Source: Rhodospirillaceae bacterium (GTDB lineage: Bacteria; Pseudomonadota; Alphaproteobacteria; UBA6615). From it: a stretch of 52,794 bases of DNA. The notes under the pieces were generated by a model. It saw only the letters and a program-made list of their open reading frames with translations, ran no database searches and was not told the DNA's origin. Below, piece by piece: positions 17,521 through 26,487 of the stretch; position 1 is the stretch's first letter; the number at the start of each line of letters is the position of its first letter. The stretch is from NCBI GenBank assembly GCA_002713365.1, contig PASR01000009.1, forward strand, positions 17,652-70,445, in the 5' to 3' direction. Position numbers and translations under genes: made by a program.

Positions 17521-18507
17521 CTAGTTTCTCACTTGTCCTTCTAATTCATCATCAATAAAATTTTGTATTACTTCATGAATAGAATCATCTGGCTTAAAAC
17601 CAAGACTATGTCCACGATTGCCATTAGCAAACCAGGGCCAACTATCAACCATCCATTGCACTTCTTCATCAGGATTCCAAGAGATACGATCCACTACTTT
17701 ATTACCTGCTATTTCTTTAAGGGCCTCAATCATTTCCCCTATAGAGGGTGATATTCCGTTCATCATAACTCCTCGACGTAAGCCTAGTTTATGTGCATCA
17801 GCATTATGGACATCTATAAATGCCTGAACCGCCCTCCGAGGAGATAAAACTAACATTCTAGTATCAGCTGTAACCGGACAATTTATGGGGTCTCCTTGAA
17901 GTGGTTCTCTTATAATAGAACTAGCAAATCCTGAAGCAGCTCGGTTAGGTTTGCCTGGACGCACTACTATGGTTGGTAGACGAAGACTACGACCATCAAA
18001 AAAACCCTTTCTGGAGTAGTCATTAATCATTAACTCACCTATCGCTTTTTGAGCACCGTACGAGGTTTGAGGGGTTAGAGGCGTTTCATCATCAATATCT
18101 CTATACCCACCATAAACTGCTAATGAGCTGGTAAAGACTACCCGTGGGACCTTTGTGCTAGCGCGACAAGCCTCAAATACATTGCGGGCGCCAGATAAAT
18201 TGACCTGATATCCTAAATTAAAATCAGCTTCTGCACCTCCACTAACAACAGCTGCAAAATGAAATACTGTATCAACGTCATCATCTATAACCTTTGTGGC
18301 TACACTATTATCGCAGATATTAGCATTGATTATCACCACTCTAGGATCAGAAGGTAGACTTTCAGCTGATTTATAAGAATCAACTAATGTTAAATTTTCT
18401 AGTGGCTCTTTATTACCAGAAGGGCCAATTAGTTCATCATTACTGAGTAAACGTTTAGCTAAACGCCTACCAAGCATTCCAGTTCCTCCAGTGATCACGA
18501 CTTTCAA
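17521..18507 (-). CDS. denD: DenD-like D-erythronate dehydrogenase (extended SDR)
   Basis: A 328-aa extended short-chain dehydrogenase. The cofactor motif GGTGMLG is at 7-13, TSS at 126-128, and the catalytic YGAQK at Y150/K154. The C-terminal part (RLPTIVVRPGKPN, AASGFASSIIREPL) matches the D-erythronate dehydrogenase branch, which oxidises D-erythronate to 2-oxo-tetronate with NAD. The closest alternatives are other NAD-dependent sugar or sugar-acid epimerases. The start is TTG with AAGGGG upstream. It follows the aminotransferase by 25 nt on the same strand. A possible next enzyme, the OtnI/Hyi-type isomerase, is 7 kb away; no OtnK kinase is seen in the window. Confidence 0.8.
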   Translation of the reverse strand: MKVVITGGTGMLGRRLAKRLLSNDELIGPSGNKEPLENLTLVDSYKSAESLPSDPRVVIINANICDNSVATKVIDDDVDTVFHFAAVVSGGAEADFNLGYQVNLSGARNVFEACRASTKVPRVVFTSSLAVYGGYRDIDDETPLTPQTSYGAQKAIGELMINDYSRKGFFDGRSLRLPTIVVRPGKPNRAASGFASSIIREPLQGDPINCPVTADTRMLVLSPRRAVQAFIDVHNADAHKLGLRRGVMMNGISPSIGEMIEALKEIAGNKVVDRISWNPDEEVQWMVDSWPWFANGNRGHSLGFKPDDSIHEVIQNFIDDELEGQVRN

Positions 18508-18532
18508 ATTTAAAATCCCCTTCTTTTTGATA

Positions 18533-19711
18533 CTATGACAACGCTGGCTCTAAACGATCTAAAGCTTGCGATAATATATCCTGATTTGCAGCAAAGCATA
18601 GCCTTAACCAGCCCTCACCAGCTGGCCCAAAAGCAAGACCAGGCGCCAATCCTACGCCAGTAGTGTCTATCAAATGTTTTGCATATTCTAGACTATCAGT
18701 CATACCATCGATTGAAAAAAAAGCATAAAAAGCAGCCTCCGGCCTAGACATTTTAACCTTCGGTAAAGCCGCTAGCCTTTGAAATACCAAATCACGGTTA
18801 TGTCTATAATCTTCAACCATTTGAGTAATAAATTTCTCTCCCTCACGTATAGCCACAATTCCTGCATGCTGTACGAAGGTCGTTGGAGAAGCAATATTAA
18901 ATTCATTAAGCTTAGAAAATACATCACCAAGTTCAGGAGGGTGAGTTAGCCAGCCGAGACGCCAGCCGGTCATAGACCAAGATTTAGAAAAACTATTAAT
19001 TACAATTAATGGATCATAAATTTCTGAAAAATCAAGAAAAGAAGGTGCTTTTTTACCATCGTAAAAAAGGCGAATATATACTTCATCAGCTACAACATAT
19101 ATCCCCCTACGTTTACACTCTGACAGAAGAGATCGCTGTTCACTTTCATTCATTACCCAACCTGTTGGATTACCTGGAGAGTTTATAAAGATAGCTCGGG
19201 TTTTAGCATCACATAAACTAAAAAGCTCATCCATATCTAATTGCCAACGTCCATTATTATCAGGGTGAAGGGCTACTTGACGAGCTTCTCCTCCCATAAC
19301 TTGTATTGTTTGACAACAGTTAGGCCAGACCGGACCAACGACAACCATATTATCATTTTGGTTAATTAATGCTTGAGACACTAGCATGATAGCGTTCATA
19401 CCAGATGCTGTCACAGTCAATGTATCAATCCCTATAGGCTTATTATGTAATCTAGAAACATAGTCTGCTAGTGTCTCCCGAAGTTGCGGTATACCTCTAT
19501 TTTGCGCATAGAATACTTGGTCATCATTTAATGAGCTAATAGCCGCCTTCTTAATAAATTTAGGTGTTGCTGAACTAGGTTCGCCAAACCACAATGGGAT
19601 CACATCTTCTCTACCTATATTAGATTCAGCAACTTCACGGATTAAGGATCCTTCGAGATTTTCGATGGCTAAGCGAACATTATGAGCATTTTGTGTTTTT
19701 TGATCTGGCAT
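18533..19711 (-). CDS. PLP-dependent class I/II aminotransferase
   Basis: A 392-aa fold-type I aminotransferase. ASGMNAIML (102-110) lies in the cofactor cradle and NSPGNPTG is at 177-184. D209 in VADEVY contacts the pyridine nitrogen, K243 in SFSKSWSMTGWRLGW forms the Schiff base, and the arginine in GWLRLCFA near the C-terminus binds the substrate carboxylate. It most resembles the broad aspartate/aromatic/alanine aminotransferases, and the substrate cannot be fixed. GGAG lies 6 nt before the ATG. It is the first gene of a two-gene unit with the DenD-like dehydrogenase. Confidence 0.92.
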   Translation of the reverse strand: MPDQKTQNAHNVRLAIENLEGSLIREVAESNIGREDVIPLWFGEPSSATPKFIKKAAISSLNDDQVFYAQNRGIPQLRETLADYVSRLHNKPIGIDTLTVTASGMNAIMLVSQALINQNDNMVVVGPVWPNCCQTIQVMGGEARQVALHPDNNGRWQLDMDELFSLCDAKTRAIFINSPGNPTGWVMNESEQRSLLSECKRRGIYVVADEVYIRLFYDGKKAPSFLDFSEIYDPLIVINSFSKSWSMTGWRLGWLTHPPELGDVFSKLNEFNIASPTTFVQHAGIVAIREGEKFITQMVEDYRHNRDLVFQRLAALPKVKMSRPEAAFYAFFSIDGMTDSLEYAKHLIDTTGVGLAPGLAFGPAGEGWLRLCFAANQDILSQALDRLEPALS

Positions 19712-19845
19712 TTTAGCTCCAAAACTTGAAGTTTAAGTTTAACTTTTTATTAAAGTAAGAGAAATATAGTAAGCATAAGTTAATTGATCACGGCAAAAGC
19801 TTCGGGCATATGATAAAATAATTAAAAAAATAAGAGTGTAATATT

Positions 19846-20262
19846 ATGAATGAATTTAAAACACGTGATTTAAAAGAAGGACTTAACGGATATCTTAACT
19901 TCAAACTAATAGAATGGCGAGAAGGATACGCAGAAATCAGCGTTAAAATAACAGATGTGCATAAAAACCGCCAAGGTGGGGTTCATGGCGGAACTATGAC
20001 TACGTTAATAGATGCCACAACTGGCTTTTGTGGTATTTATGAAGTTAACCCTGACAAACGGCGAGGAAATGTTACCATATCGTTAAATACTAATTTCATA
20101 GGACGACCCAAAGGAGAAACACTTATTTGTGCAGCGGAAGTAGTGAAATCTGGTCGACGCATTTATTTCTCCAAAGCAGAAGTAAAGGATAACCTAGGAA
20201 ACTTAATAGCCACAGGCGATGCAATTTATGCCTATACTGATATTGACGCCCAAAGAAAGTAA
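19846..20262 (+). CDS. PaaI-type hotdog-fold acyl-CoA thioesterase
   Basis: A 138-aa single hotdog domain. The characteristic motif NRQGGVHGGTMTTLIDATTGF (about residues 44-64) carries the HGG turn and the catalytic acidic residue. Members hydrolyse acyl- or aryl-CoA esters to relieve CoA trapping. No strong Shine-Dalgarno is visible. It lies 82 nt upstream of an alpha/beta hydrolase in the same orientation, so the two may be cotranscribed. Confidence 0.88.
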   Translation: MNEFKTRDLKEGLNGYLNFKLIEWREGYAEISVKITDVHKNRQGGVHGGTMTTLIDATTGFCGIYEVNPDKRRGNVTISLNTNFIGRPKGETLICAAEVVKSGRRIYFSKAEVKDNLGNLIATGDAIYAYTDIDAQRK

Positions 20263-20344
20263 TAAATTAGTATTATTCTAAACATGCATGAATGATAAAG
20301 TTTATGTTATAAATTTCTCTAATAAAATAATTATGGATAAAATA

Positions 20345-21406
20345 ATGGCTAATGAGACAACCCAACAGCATTTAATAGGCCGTTTGCCCCGTCTGTTAGG
20401 ATCAGGTGTTGACTATAATGATGCCATCGAAGTTATTACTAATATGAATGAGGTGGCTGATTGGTCAAAGGGATGGGAAAAAGTAGGAGAAAGACATCAA
20501 ATTCGTGGAGATAAAGCGTTTGAAGCGGGTGATTTAATTACCGCCGGAGAAGCATATTTTCGTGCCACAATATCCTTCCATACCGGTCAGTCAGGCAATG
20601 TCGAAGACCCAGATGAAAAACTTCGTGTTCAGACTCTTCAAAGAAAGGCGTATTTAAAAGCTATGCCATATTTGAACCCAAAAACTGAGCGTATTGTAGT
20701 ACCGTTCGAGAATATTGAGTTTCCAGGAAATTTACGCTTGCCAGTGAACTATTCAAATAAACCGGTACCATGTGTTTTACTTAATGCAGGGGCAGACTCA
20801 ACTAAAGAAGAGTTTTTTACTCTTGAAAACGAATTTTTAAAACGTGGGTTAGCTACATGTGCCTTTGACGGTCCGGGCCAAGGAATGACGTGGCAAAAAA
20901 TGAAACTACGACCTGATTTTGAGTCACCAGTAGGGGCAGTACTCAATATTCTAGAAAACAGACCTGAGATAGATTCTAGTCGTTTAGGTATTTGGGGACG
21001 AAGTATGGGTGGTTATGCCGCTCCAAGAGTGGCGGCTTATGATAAACGCATAAAAGCTTGTATATCGCTAGGTGGCTACTTCGATATGATATCCTTCTGG
21101 GATACATCATCAGAGGTATTATTAGACATTTTACAATTTGCATTTGGGGCAACTGATCGGAATAACGCGCGTGAGATAGCGCATGGATTTACCTTAAAAA
21201 GCTCTGCTGAACATATTACCTGCCCTCTGTTAATTGTTCATAGCGATCAAGACAATATATGCCCATATAGCGAAGCCGAAAAAATGCTTGCAACAGTTGG
21301 AAAAAATGCTGAGTTAGTAATGTTTAAAGGCGGCAATCATTGCTGTGATAACAAGCCTGCAGAAGTAAGACCTATGATGGCTGATTGGATGTCGAAACAA
21401 TTGTAA
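20345..21406 (+). CDS. Alpha/beta hydrolase, dihydropseudooxynicotine-hydrolase/FrsA-like
   Basis: About 353 aa from the chosen ATG (GGA 7 nt upstream); alternative ATGs at 20333 and 20288 are possible. The N-terminal helical cap (about 110 aa) is followed by the hydrolase core. The nucleophile serine sits in IWGRSMGGYAAPR, the acid in IVHSDQDNICPYSEA and the histidine in GGNHCCDNKP. The capped architecture and size resemble 2,6-dihydropseudooxynicotine hydrolase and other C-C-bond or ester hydrolases of the DUF1100 group. Substrate unknown. An upstream thioesterase is in the same orientation. Confidence 0.87.
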   Translation: MANETTQQHLIGRLPRLLGSGVDYNDAIEVITNMNEVADWSKGWEKVGERHQIRGDKAFEAGDLITAGEAYFRATISFHTGQSGNVEDPDEKLRVQTLQRKAYLKAMPYLNPKTERIVVPFENIEFPGNLRLPVNYSNKPVPCVLLNAGADSTKEEFFTLENEFLKRGLATCAFDGPGQGMTWQKMKLRPDFESPVGAVLNILENRPEIDSSRLGIWGRSMGGYAAPRVAAYDKRIKACISLGGYFDMISFWDTSSEVLLDILQFAFGATDRNNAREIAHGFTLKSSAEHITCPLLIVHSDQDNICPYSEAEKMLATVGKNAELVMFKGGNHCCDNKPAEVRPMMADWMSKQL

Positions 21407-21718
21407 TAAAGCTATTTTTCTATTTCTGTATAGAGTGGCTTTTTACATTACGGATTACTTTTCGATCAGTTGATCTGTGCTAGCTTTTTCCAGACAATAA
21501 TTGAATATAGTTTATTTAAGGACCATTTTTTTCTATAAGCATAACCAAATGTTATGAATTACTATATAAACTGATTTAAGTACCGTACCATAGTTTATTA
21601 GAGCGCAGCTGCTTGCTGCTGAAAAATGAAATCTACCCTTACCTAGGTTTAGCTAACGAATCTAATTAAATCATTATAATAATATAAATAGTTGTATATT
21701 TTAACTAGGAATTAAATA
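21407..21718. other. AT-rich intergenic region, no gene seen
   Basis: 312 nt between the hydrolase and pyrE-like genes, both on the plus strand. It is AT-rich with stops in every frame. A short GATCAGTTGATC palindrome and a CAGCTGCTTGCTGCTG stretch are the only patterns noticed. I see no recognisable coding remnant, RNA gene or terminator. It probably carries the promoter of the downstream gene. Confidence 0.5.
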
Positions 21719-22405
21719 ATGCCTCGTCCTTCAGAACTAATACACGGTGATCTAAGCTCAAGAAAAGCAGCCCATCGTGCGGCACAGATTCTACTTGATA
21801 TAAAAGCAGTAAATTTTCGTCCTGATGACCCGTATACTTTTACATCAGGACGAAAAAGCCCAAGCTATATTGACTGCAGACGTATTATATCATTTCCCTC
21901 TGCAAGAACTGAACTAAACCAACTTGCCATAGAATTAATAGAGCGTGACATAACTAAAAGTGAAGTTGATGTAGTAGCTGGAGGAGAAACCGCAGGTATT
22001 CCGTTCTCTGCGTGGATAGCAGATAGTCTCGAAAGACCAATGGTCTATGTTCGTAAAAAGCCCAAGGGTTTTGGACGTATGGCACAAATTGAAGGAGAAA
22101 TGCCTGAAGGATCAAAAGTCTTATTAGTAGAAGATTTAACTACTGATGGAGGGAGTAAATTGAATTTTATAGATGCCCTCAGAAAAGCAGGCGGGAAAGT
22201 TAATCATACCTATGTAGTTTTTCACTACGGTATATTTCAGGAAAGTCTTTCTAATATGGCCAAACTTGGAGTTAAACTTCATGCATTAGCAACTTGGTGG
22301 GATGTGTTAGAAGTAGCCAGAGAAAACAATTTATATACCAAATCCCAACTTGATATAGTGGAGAACTACCTAGACGACCCTGAAAACTGGAGTCATACTA
22401 ATTAA
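21719..22405 (+). CDS. pyrE: Orotate phosphoribosyltransferase
   Basis: A 228-aa phosphoribosyltransferase. FTSGRKSPSYIDCRRI near residue 41 is the orotate-site region. YVRKKPKGFGR (110-120) gives the catalytic lysines, and the PRPP motif VLLVEDLTTDGGS is at 134-146. It converts orotate plus PRPP to OMP in pyrimidine synthesis. No other pyrimidine gene is adjacent; the next gene is an amidohydrolase of the decarboxylase group. AGGAA precedes the ATG. Confidence 0.9.
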   Translation: MPRPSELIHGDLSSRKAAHRAAQILLDIKAVNFRPDDPYTFTSGRKSPSYIDCRRIISFPSARTELNQLAIELIERDITKSEVDVVAGGETAGIPFSAWIADSLERPMVYVRKKPKGFGRMAQIEGEMPEGSKVLLVEDLTTDGGSKLNFIDALRKAGGKVNHTYVVFHYGIFQESLSNMAKLGVKLHALATWWDVLEVARENNLYTKSQLDIVENYLDDPENWSHTN

Positions 22406-22454
22406 AGTATAAAACGTGTTGATAATTTTAATCATATAACATCGGGAAAATAAA

Positions 22455-23522
22455 ATGCTCTACAGGTGCACACCTCAGTCAGCAACTAATGATCACGGTC
22501 ATAGTCAAGTAATTAAAGGTAACCATAAGCATTTAACAGTAGATATCCACTGCCACGTTCATGTTCCAGAATGCGATGCGATGGTAGATGGTAAATGGAC
22601 TATTGATCAAATGCCTATGATACATTTTGCTAACGAACTAACACGCGGGATAAATGTCGAGCAAAATGATATCTTAATGCCCAAACTAACAGATCCCGAG
22701 TTGCGTATAGCAGATATGGATGCCTGTGGCGTAGATATACAAGCAATATCTCCATCTCCGTTTCATTACTCTTATTGGGCAGACCCTGAATTGGGAAGAG
22801 ATGTCGCTCGAGTGGCAAATAATCGTGTTGGTGAATTGGGAGAGACCTATCCAGACCGTTTTTCTCCATTATGCTCAGTTCCTCTGCAACATCCAGAAAT
22901 GGCAATTGCAGAATTAGAAAGATGTCACAAAGAGTTTGGTATGAAAGGTGTTGAGATTGGCACCAATGTCGAAGGTAAAGAACTAACACGAGCTGGGCTC
23001 GATAAATTCTTTGCTAAAATTGAGGAGTTAGACATGTTAATCTTCATGCATCCCCTAGGAACCACTGAGGGTGCAAGAATGAAGGATCACTACTTCACAA
23101 ACTTGATTGGACACCCACTTGAATCATCTTTGGCTATTGGACATCTAATATTCGACGGATACCTTGAGAAATATCCCGGCCTAAAAATATGTATAGCACA
23201 TGGTGGAGGCTATTTACCAGGTTACTGGGGCCGCTTTGACCACCCTTTCCCAACACGTGAAGATGTACATGGAGATCTACCGCATCCACCATCATATTAC
23301 TTAAAAAAATTACACTTTGACACGGTTGTCTTTACAGAAATGCAGCTTCGACACTTAATAGAATCATGGGGTGCAGATCATATTATGATGGGTACAGACT
23401 ATCCTTATGATATGGCAGAGCCTGACCCAGTTGGACATATTGATTCAGTAAAAGGACTATCTGAAGAAGATAAAGCATTAGTATGGGGGGGTAATGCAGC
23501 TCGATTGCTTAATCTCATCTAA
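22455..23522 (+). CDS. Amidohydrolase-superfamily (ACMSD-like) metal-dependent decarboxylase/hydrolase
   Basis: A 355-aa TIM barrel with all expected metal ligands: H32 and H34 in DIHCHVH, H199 in IFMHPLG, H249 in IAHGGGYLPGY, and D315 in MGTDYPYDM. The pattern, with a long insertion after the first motif, fits the 2-amino-3-carboxymuconate-6-semialdehyde decarboxylase/gamma-resorcylate decarboxylase branch. These enzymes decarboxylate aromatic or muconate acids through a Zn or Mn ion. It lies 49 nt after pyrE on the same strand. It converges with the MFS gene. Exact substrate not determinable. Confidence 0.9.
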   Translation: MLYRCTPQSATNDHGHSQVIKGNHKHLTVDIHCHVHVPECDAMVDGKWTIDQMPMIHFANELTRGINVEQNDILMPKLTDPELRIADMDACGVDIQAISPSPFHYSYWADPELGRDVARVANNRVGELGETYPDRFSPLCSVPLQHPEMAIAELERCHKEFGMKGVEIGTNVEGKELTRAGLDKFFAKIEELDMLIFMHPLGTTEGARMKDHYFTNLIGHPLESSLAIGHLIFDGYLEKYPGLKICIAHGGGYLPGYWGRFDHPFPTREDVHGDLPHPPSYYLKKLHFDTVVFTEMQLRHLIESWGADHIMMGTDYPYDMAEPDPVGHIDSVKGLSEEDKALVWGGNAARLLNLI

Positions 23523-23563
23523 AAATAAGTTTTTAAACTCTGCAATAATTTACAAGATATTGC

Positions 23564-24937
23564 TTAATTACTTGGCCATCGAGGATGGTGTATGTCTATA
23601 ACATAATGATGGCTATGTCTTTGTTCTTCATGAACATGTGCATGTTCATGAGGTTCAGGCCCTTCCCATCCTTCATGGTCATGCGTGTGATGCTCATCAG
23701 TGATGTGGAGATGACTATGACATAAATAGCTATGTAAATGTTCAATATCTTTCGGATCATTTGCAGGCCAGGTAAAGAGAGCCAATAGCGTAGATAGAAC
23801 TGTAACTAAAAATAATAATAAGAATGCTGCTGATAAACCAAATGTAAACCCAACCCAACCTGCAAATATATACGCAAATAGCCAACATGCATGAGATAAT
23901 GCAAACTGCGCTGCATAAATAGCGGGGCGTCCTCCCTCAGTTGCAGAAGATAAAAGTAATCTACCTGAATGAGTTAAAATGAGTGATGAACCAAAGCCAA
24001 TGCAAAACCATAATATAAGTAAATATACAAAATTTGGTTCGTTCATACCCATTAAAAGAGATAGTGCTAATACAAAACCACCAGAGATCATAAAAAACCG
24101 TTCGGTAAATCGCTCCAGAAGCTTTGGTAGCAACAAAGCCACAATTATAGAGCCTACACCAACAGCTGCATAAGCTAAAGCAGTATCACTTTCTGATCTA
24201 GACAACTGGTCACGAACAAAAACAACCGTATTGACAATGACCATTGCTCCAGCTGAAGCTACAGCTAGAGATAACGCTAATAGCCCTCTTAATCTAGGTG
24301 TTTTAAGATAGGCTCTTATACCAAAACTAGTATTCTGCCAAATACCTCTTTCTCGCGCATAGAGTTTTGGCGATGGTAATTTAACTGAAAATATCAATAT
24401 TGCCGAAATCAAAAAAGCTATCATATTTGAAACAAATAAAACATTATAAGATAATATAGTGAGCAATAAAGCGGCTATAATTGGACTTGATAAATTTTCT
24501 AAATCATAGGCAAGACGAGAAAGGGAGAGTGCGCGTGTGTACTGCCCTTTATCTGTCAAAATATCTGGAATAGTTGCTTGAAATATTGGAGTAAAACCAG
24601 CAGAGAATGAGTTCAAAATAAATATAATTAAATATATTTGCCAGATTTCATTAACAAATGGTAAGAAAAGAATTAATATCGCTCTGCCCAAATCTAGATT
24701 TATTAGAAGCTTTCGTCTTGAAAACTTATCTGCAAAAGCACCTATAACTGGGGCAACAAAGACATAGGCTACCATTTTAAGTGCAAGGGCGATGCCTAGT
24801 ACTTTTCCAGCTTCATTTCCAGCCAGTTCAAATGCTAACAGGGCCAGAGCAATTGTAGACAATCCTGTGCCAAGCAAAGAAATAACTTGGGCCAAAAAAA
24901 GTGTACGATATACTTTATTAGAAAGTGGTGACACCAT
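23564..24937 (-). CDS. MFS transporter with histidine-rich C-terminal tail
   Basis: A 457-aa major facilitator protein: about twelve hydrophobic helices over residues 10-395, with the loop motif GAFADKFSRRKLL between helices 2 and 3, as in the MFS_3 exporter group. The last 61 residues are a cytoplasmic tail with 18 histidines plus many Glu/Asp, including DEHHTHDHE and EPHEHAHVHEE. Such tails bind Zn, Ni, Co or Cu in metal transporters and chaperones. This suggests metal export, metal sensing or export of a metal-chelate; the family alone would suggest siderophore or drug export. The gene is monocistronic and divergent from nothing obvious. Confidence 0.88.
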   Translation of the reverse strand: MVSPLSNKVYRTLFLAQVISLLGTGLSTIALALLAFELAGNEAGKVLGIALALKMVAYVFVAPVIGAFADKFSRRKLLINLDLGRAILILFLPFVNEIWQIYLIIFILNSFSAGFTPIFQATIPDILTDKGQYTRALSLSRLAYDLENLSSPIIAALLLTILSYNVLFVSNMIAFLISAILIFSVKLPSPKLYARERGIWQNTSFGIRAYLKTPRLRGLLALSLAVASAGAMVIVNTVVFVRDQLSRSESDTALAYAAVGVGSIIVALLLPKLLERFTERFFMISGGFVLALSLLMGMNEPNFVYLLILWFCIGFGSSLILTHSGRLLLSSATEGGRPAIYAAQFALSHACWLFAYIFAGWVGFTFGLSAAFLLLFLVTVLSTLLALFTWPANDPKDIEHLHSYLCHSHLHITDEHHTHDHEGWEGPEPHEHAHVHEEQRHSHHYVIDIHHPRWPSN

Positions 24938-25038
24938 GTTTATTGGCTATATTCATTTTTAAAATAATCCATAAAAGTATACACCCTAATAAATGACATA
25001 AAGCTATTATAAACCATCTAAAATACTAAACTTAAATA

Positions 25039-25821
25039 CTATTTAATGCCGTATGATTTTGCCCAGTGAAGACCACCTGTAGTGGTTTCTTTCGGGATAT
25101 ATTCAGCTCCCACCCAGCCCGAAAAATCAGATGATTCTATCATTTCTAGAATATATGGATAATTAATTTCACCAATAAATGGTTCATTACGGCCAGGAAC
25201 ACCAGCAATTTGAATGTGTCCTATATATTTTTGAAAACGATTAAATTTAGAAGTCAAATCTCCTTCCATAATCTGACAATGGTAAAAATCCATCTGTAAG
25301 GCCACGTTGGGCATTCCCACATCAATTAAAATAGATTGCGCTTGTTCTTGAGAAGTCAGAAAATAACCAGGAAAATCAAAAACATTTAATGGCTCAATCA
25401 GTATTGTTATTTCTCTATCTAGAGCTAATTCTGCCATGACGCGTAAATTAGTAATAAATATTTCACGACACATAACGAAATCCATATCTTTCTCAGGTAT
25501 TCCTGCAAGTGCATGAATACGCCTGCAATCTATTTTTACCGCATAGTCGAGTGCTCTATTTGCATCTTCATAAAACTCTTTTTCTCTGCCACTGATAGCT
25601 CCTAAGCCAGTATGGCCACCAAACATATCTCCATATGGAGTATTGATTAATACACATTCGAGGTTATTCATTTGAAGAATTGATGAAACTTCTTCCGGTC
25701 TATATTCATAGGGCATGAGAATTTCTATGCCAGTAAAGCCATTTTCTGCTGCAGCTGAAAAACGTTCCAGGAATGGTAATTCAGTGAATAAGTAGTTTAT
25801 GTTAGCTGCAAGCTTAAGCAT
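25039..25821 (-). CDS. Hydroxypyruvate isomerase / OtnI-like TIM-barrel isomerase
   Basis: 260 aa from the ATG at 25821, with AGAGGG 10 nt upstream (an in-frame TTG at 25830 is less likely). The xylose isomerase-like TIM barrel shows the Hyi family signature: LAANINYLFTELPFLERF, FTGIEILMPYE, ILIEPLNVFDFPGYFL, LQMDFYHCQIMEGD and IGHIQIAGVPGRNEP. Members interconvert hydroxypyruvate and tartronate semialdehyde, or isomerise 2-oxo-tetronate (OtnI). The DenD-like gene 7 kb away favours the latter but does not prove it. Metal-binding Glu/Asp/His residues are in place. Confidence 0.88.
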   Translation of the reverse strand: MLKLAANINYLFTELPFLERFSAAAENGFTGIEILMPYEYRPEEVSSILQMNNLECVLINTPYGDMFGGHTGLGAISGREKEFYEDANRALDYAVKIDCRRIHALAGIPEKDMDFVMCREIFITNLRVMAELALDREITILIEPLNVFDFPGYFLTSQEQAQSILIDVGMPNVALQMDFYHCQIMEGDLTSKFNRFQKYIGHIQIAGVPGRNEPFIGEINYPYILEMIESSDFSGWVGAEYIPKETTTGGLHWAKSYGIK

Positions 25822-25888
25822 ATGTGACAACCCTCTGTAGAATAATAATTTATTATATATAAAGTCTTCATCCTAATCGATCGCCTTA

Positions 25889-26383
25889 TTAAACGATAAT
25901 CCAGTTATCTCCCACTTTAAGCCGATGTTTGATTTCATTTTGTTTGTTCATCATCTGCTCTATAAAACATCCCTTCTTAGCAGCCTCTATAACTTTCTTT
26001 ATCTCATCTAAAGTTGAATCGCTTTCAACTATCAAGTCCATACTGATACTTTTAGGTGATGATTCATATGGCTCTCGTCCAATCTGCACTGCCTCCCACT
26101 CACACTCACAATGAATGTTAACGTCTTTTATTTTTACTTTTAATCGTTTAGCAAATGCCCGGAATTGGGTCATCAAGCAACTCGTCAGACCTGCCATAAA
26201 GTAAGCAATCGGCAATGGAGCAGTTCCGTCACCACCATGGAAACTATACTCATCGGAAGCAAATTCCCATTGAATTTTTTCAGGATACAATAAACGAACA
26301 TCCATTTCACAACGCATTTTACCTACTGCGCGAGCATCACAATCAAACGCTACTTGAAATGTTTTAATATCTTGATCATTCAT
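25889..26383 (-). CDS. OsmC/Ohr-family protein
   Basis: A 164-aa protein of the OsmC family. The two reactive cysteines are C69 in LTSCLMTQFRAFA and C139 in KKGCFIEQMM. GGDGTAPLPIAYFMAGL is the usual dimer-interface stretch. OsmC/Ohr proteins reduce organic peroxides via thiol chemistry; this YhfA-like variant may serve another thiol-dependent role. AAGGAA precedes the ATG. It lies upstream of the isomerase on the same strand (67 nt) and is divergent from an SDR. Confidence 0.87.
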   Translation of the reverse strand: MNDQDIKTFQVAFDCDARAVGKMRCEMDVRLLYPEKIQWEFASDEYSFHGGDGTAPLPIAYFMAGLTSCLMTQFRAFAKRLKVKIKDVNIHCECEWEAVQIGREPYESSPKSISMDLIVESDSTLDEIKKVIEAAKKGCFIEQMMNKQNEIKHRLKVGDNWIIV

Positions 26384-26487
26384 ACTAATTCCTTTTCTTT
26401 ATTTATATGACTAGACTATCTAAAAGGGCTTATAAAGAACATATAGAAAAGCTATATAGAGTTAGAATGAGAATTTAGGAGTTTGCA

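Noticed and set aside
21407-21718. Possible gene remnant or small RNA in the spacer before pyrE
   Set aside because: Translation in all frames gives no family resemblance, and no hairpin with a T-run was seen.
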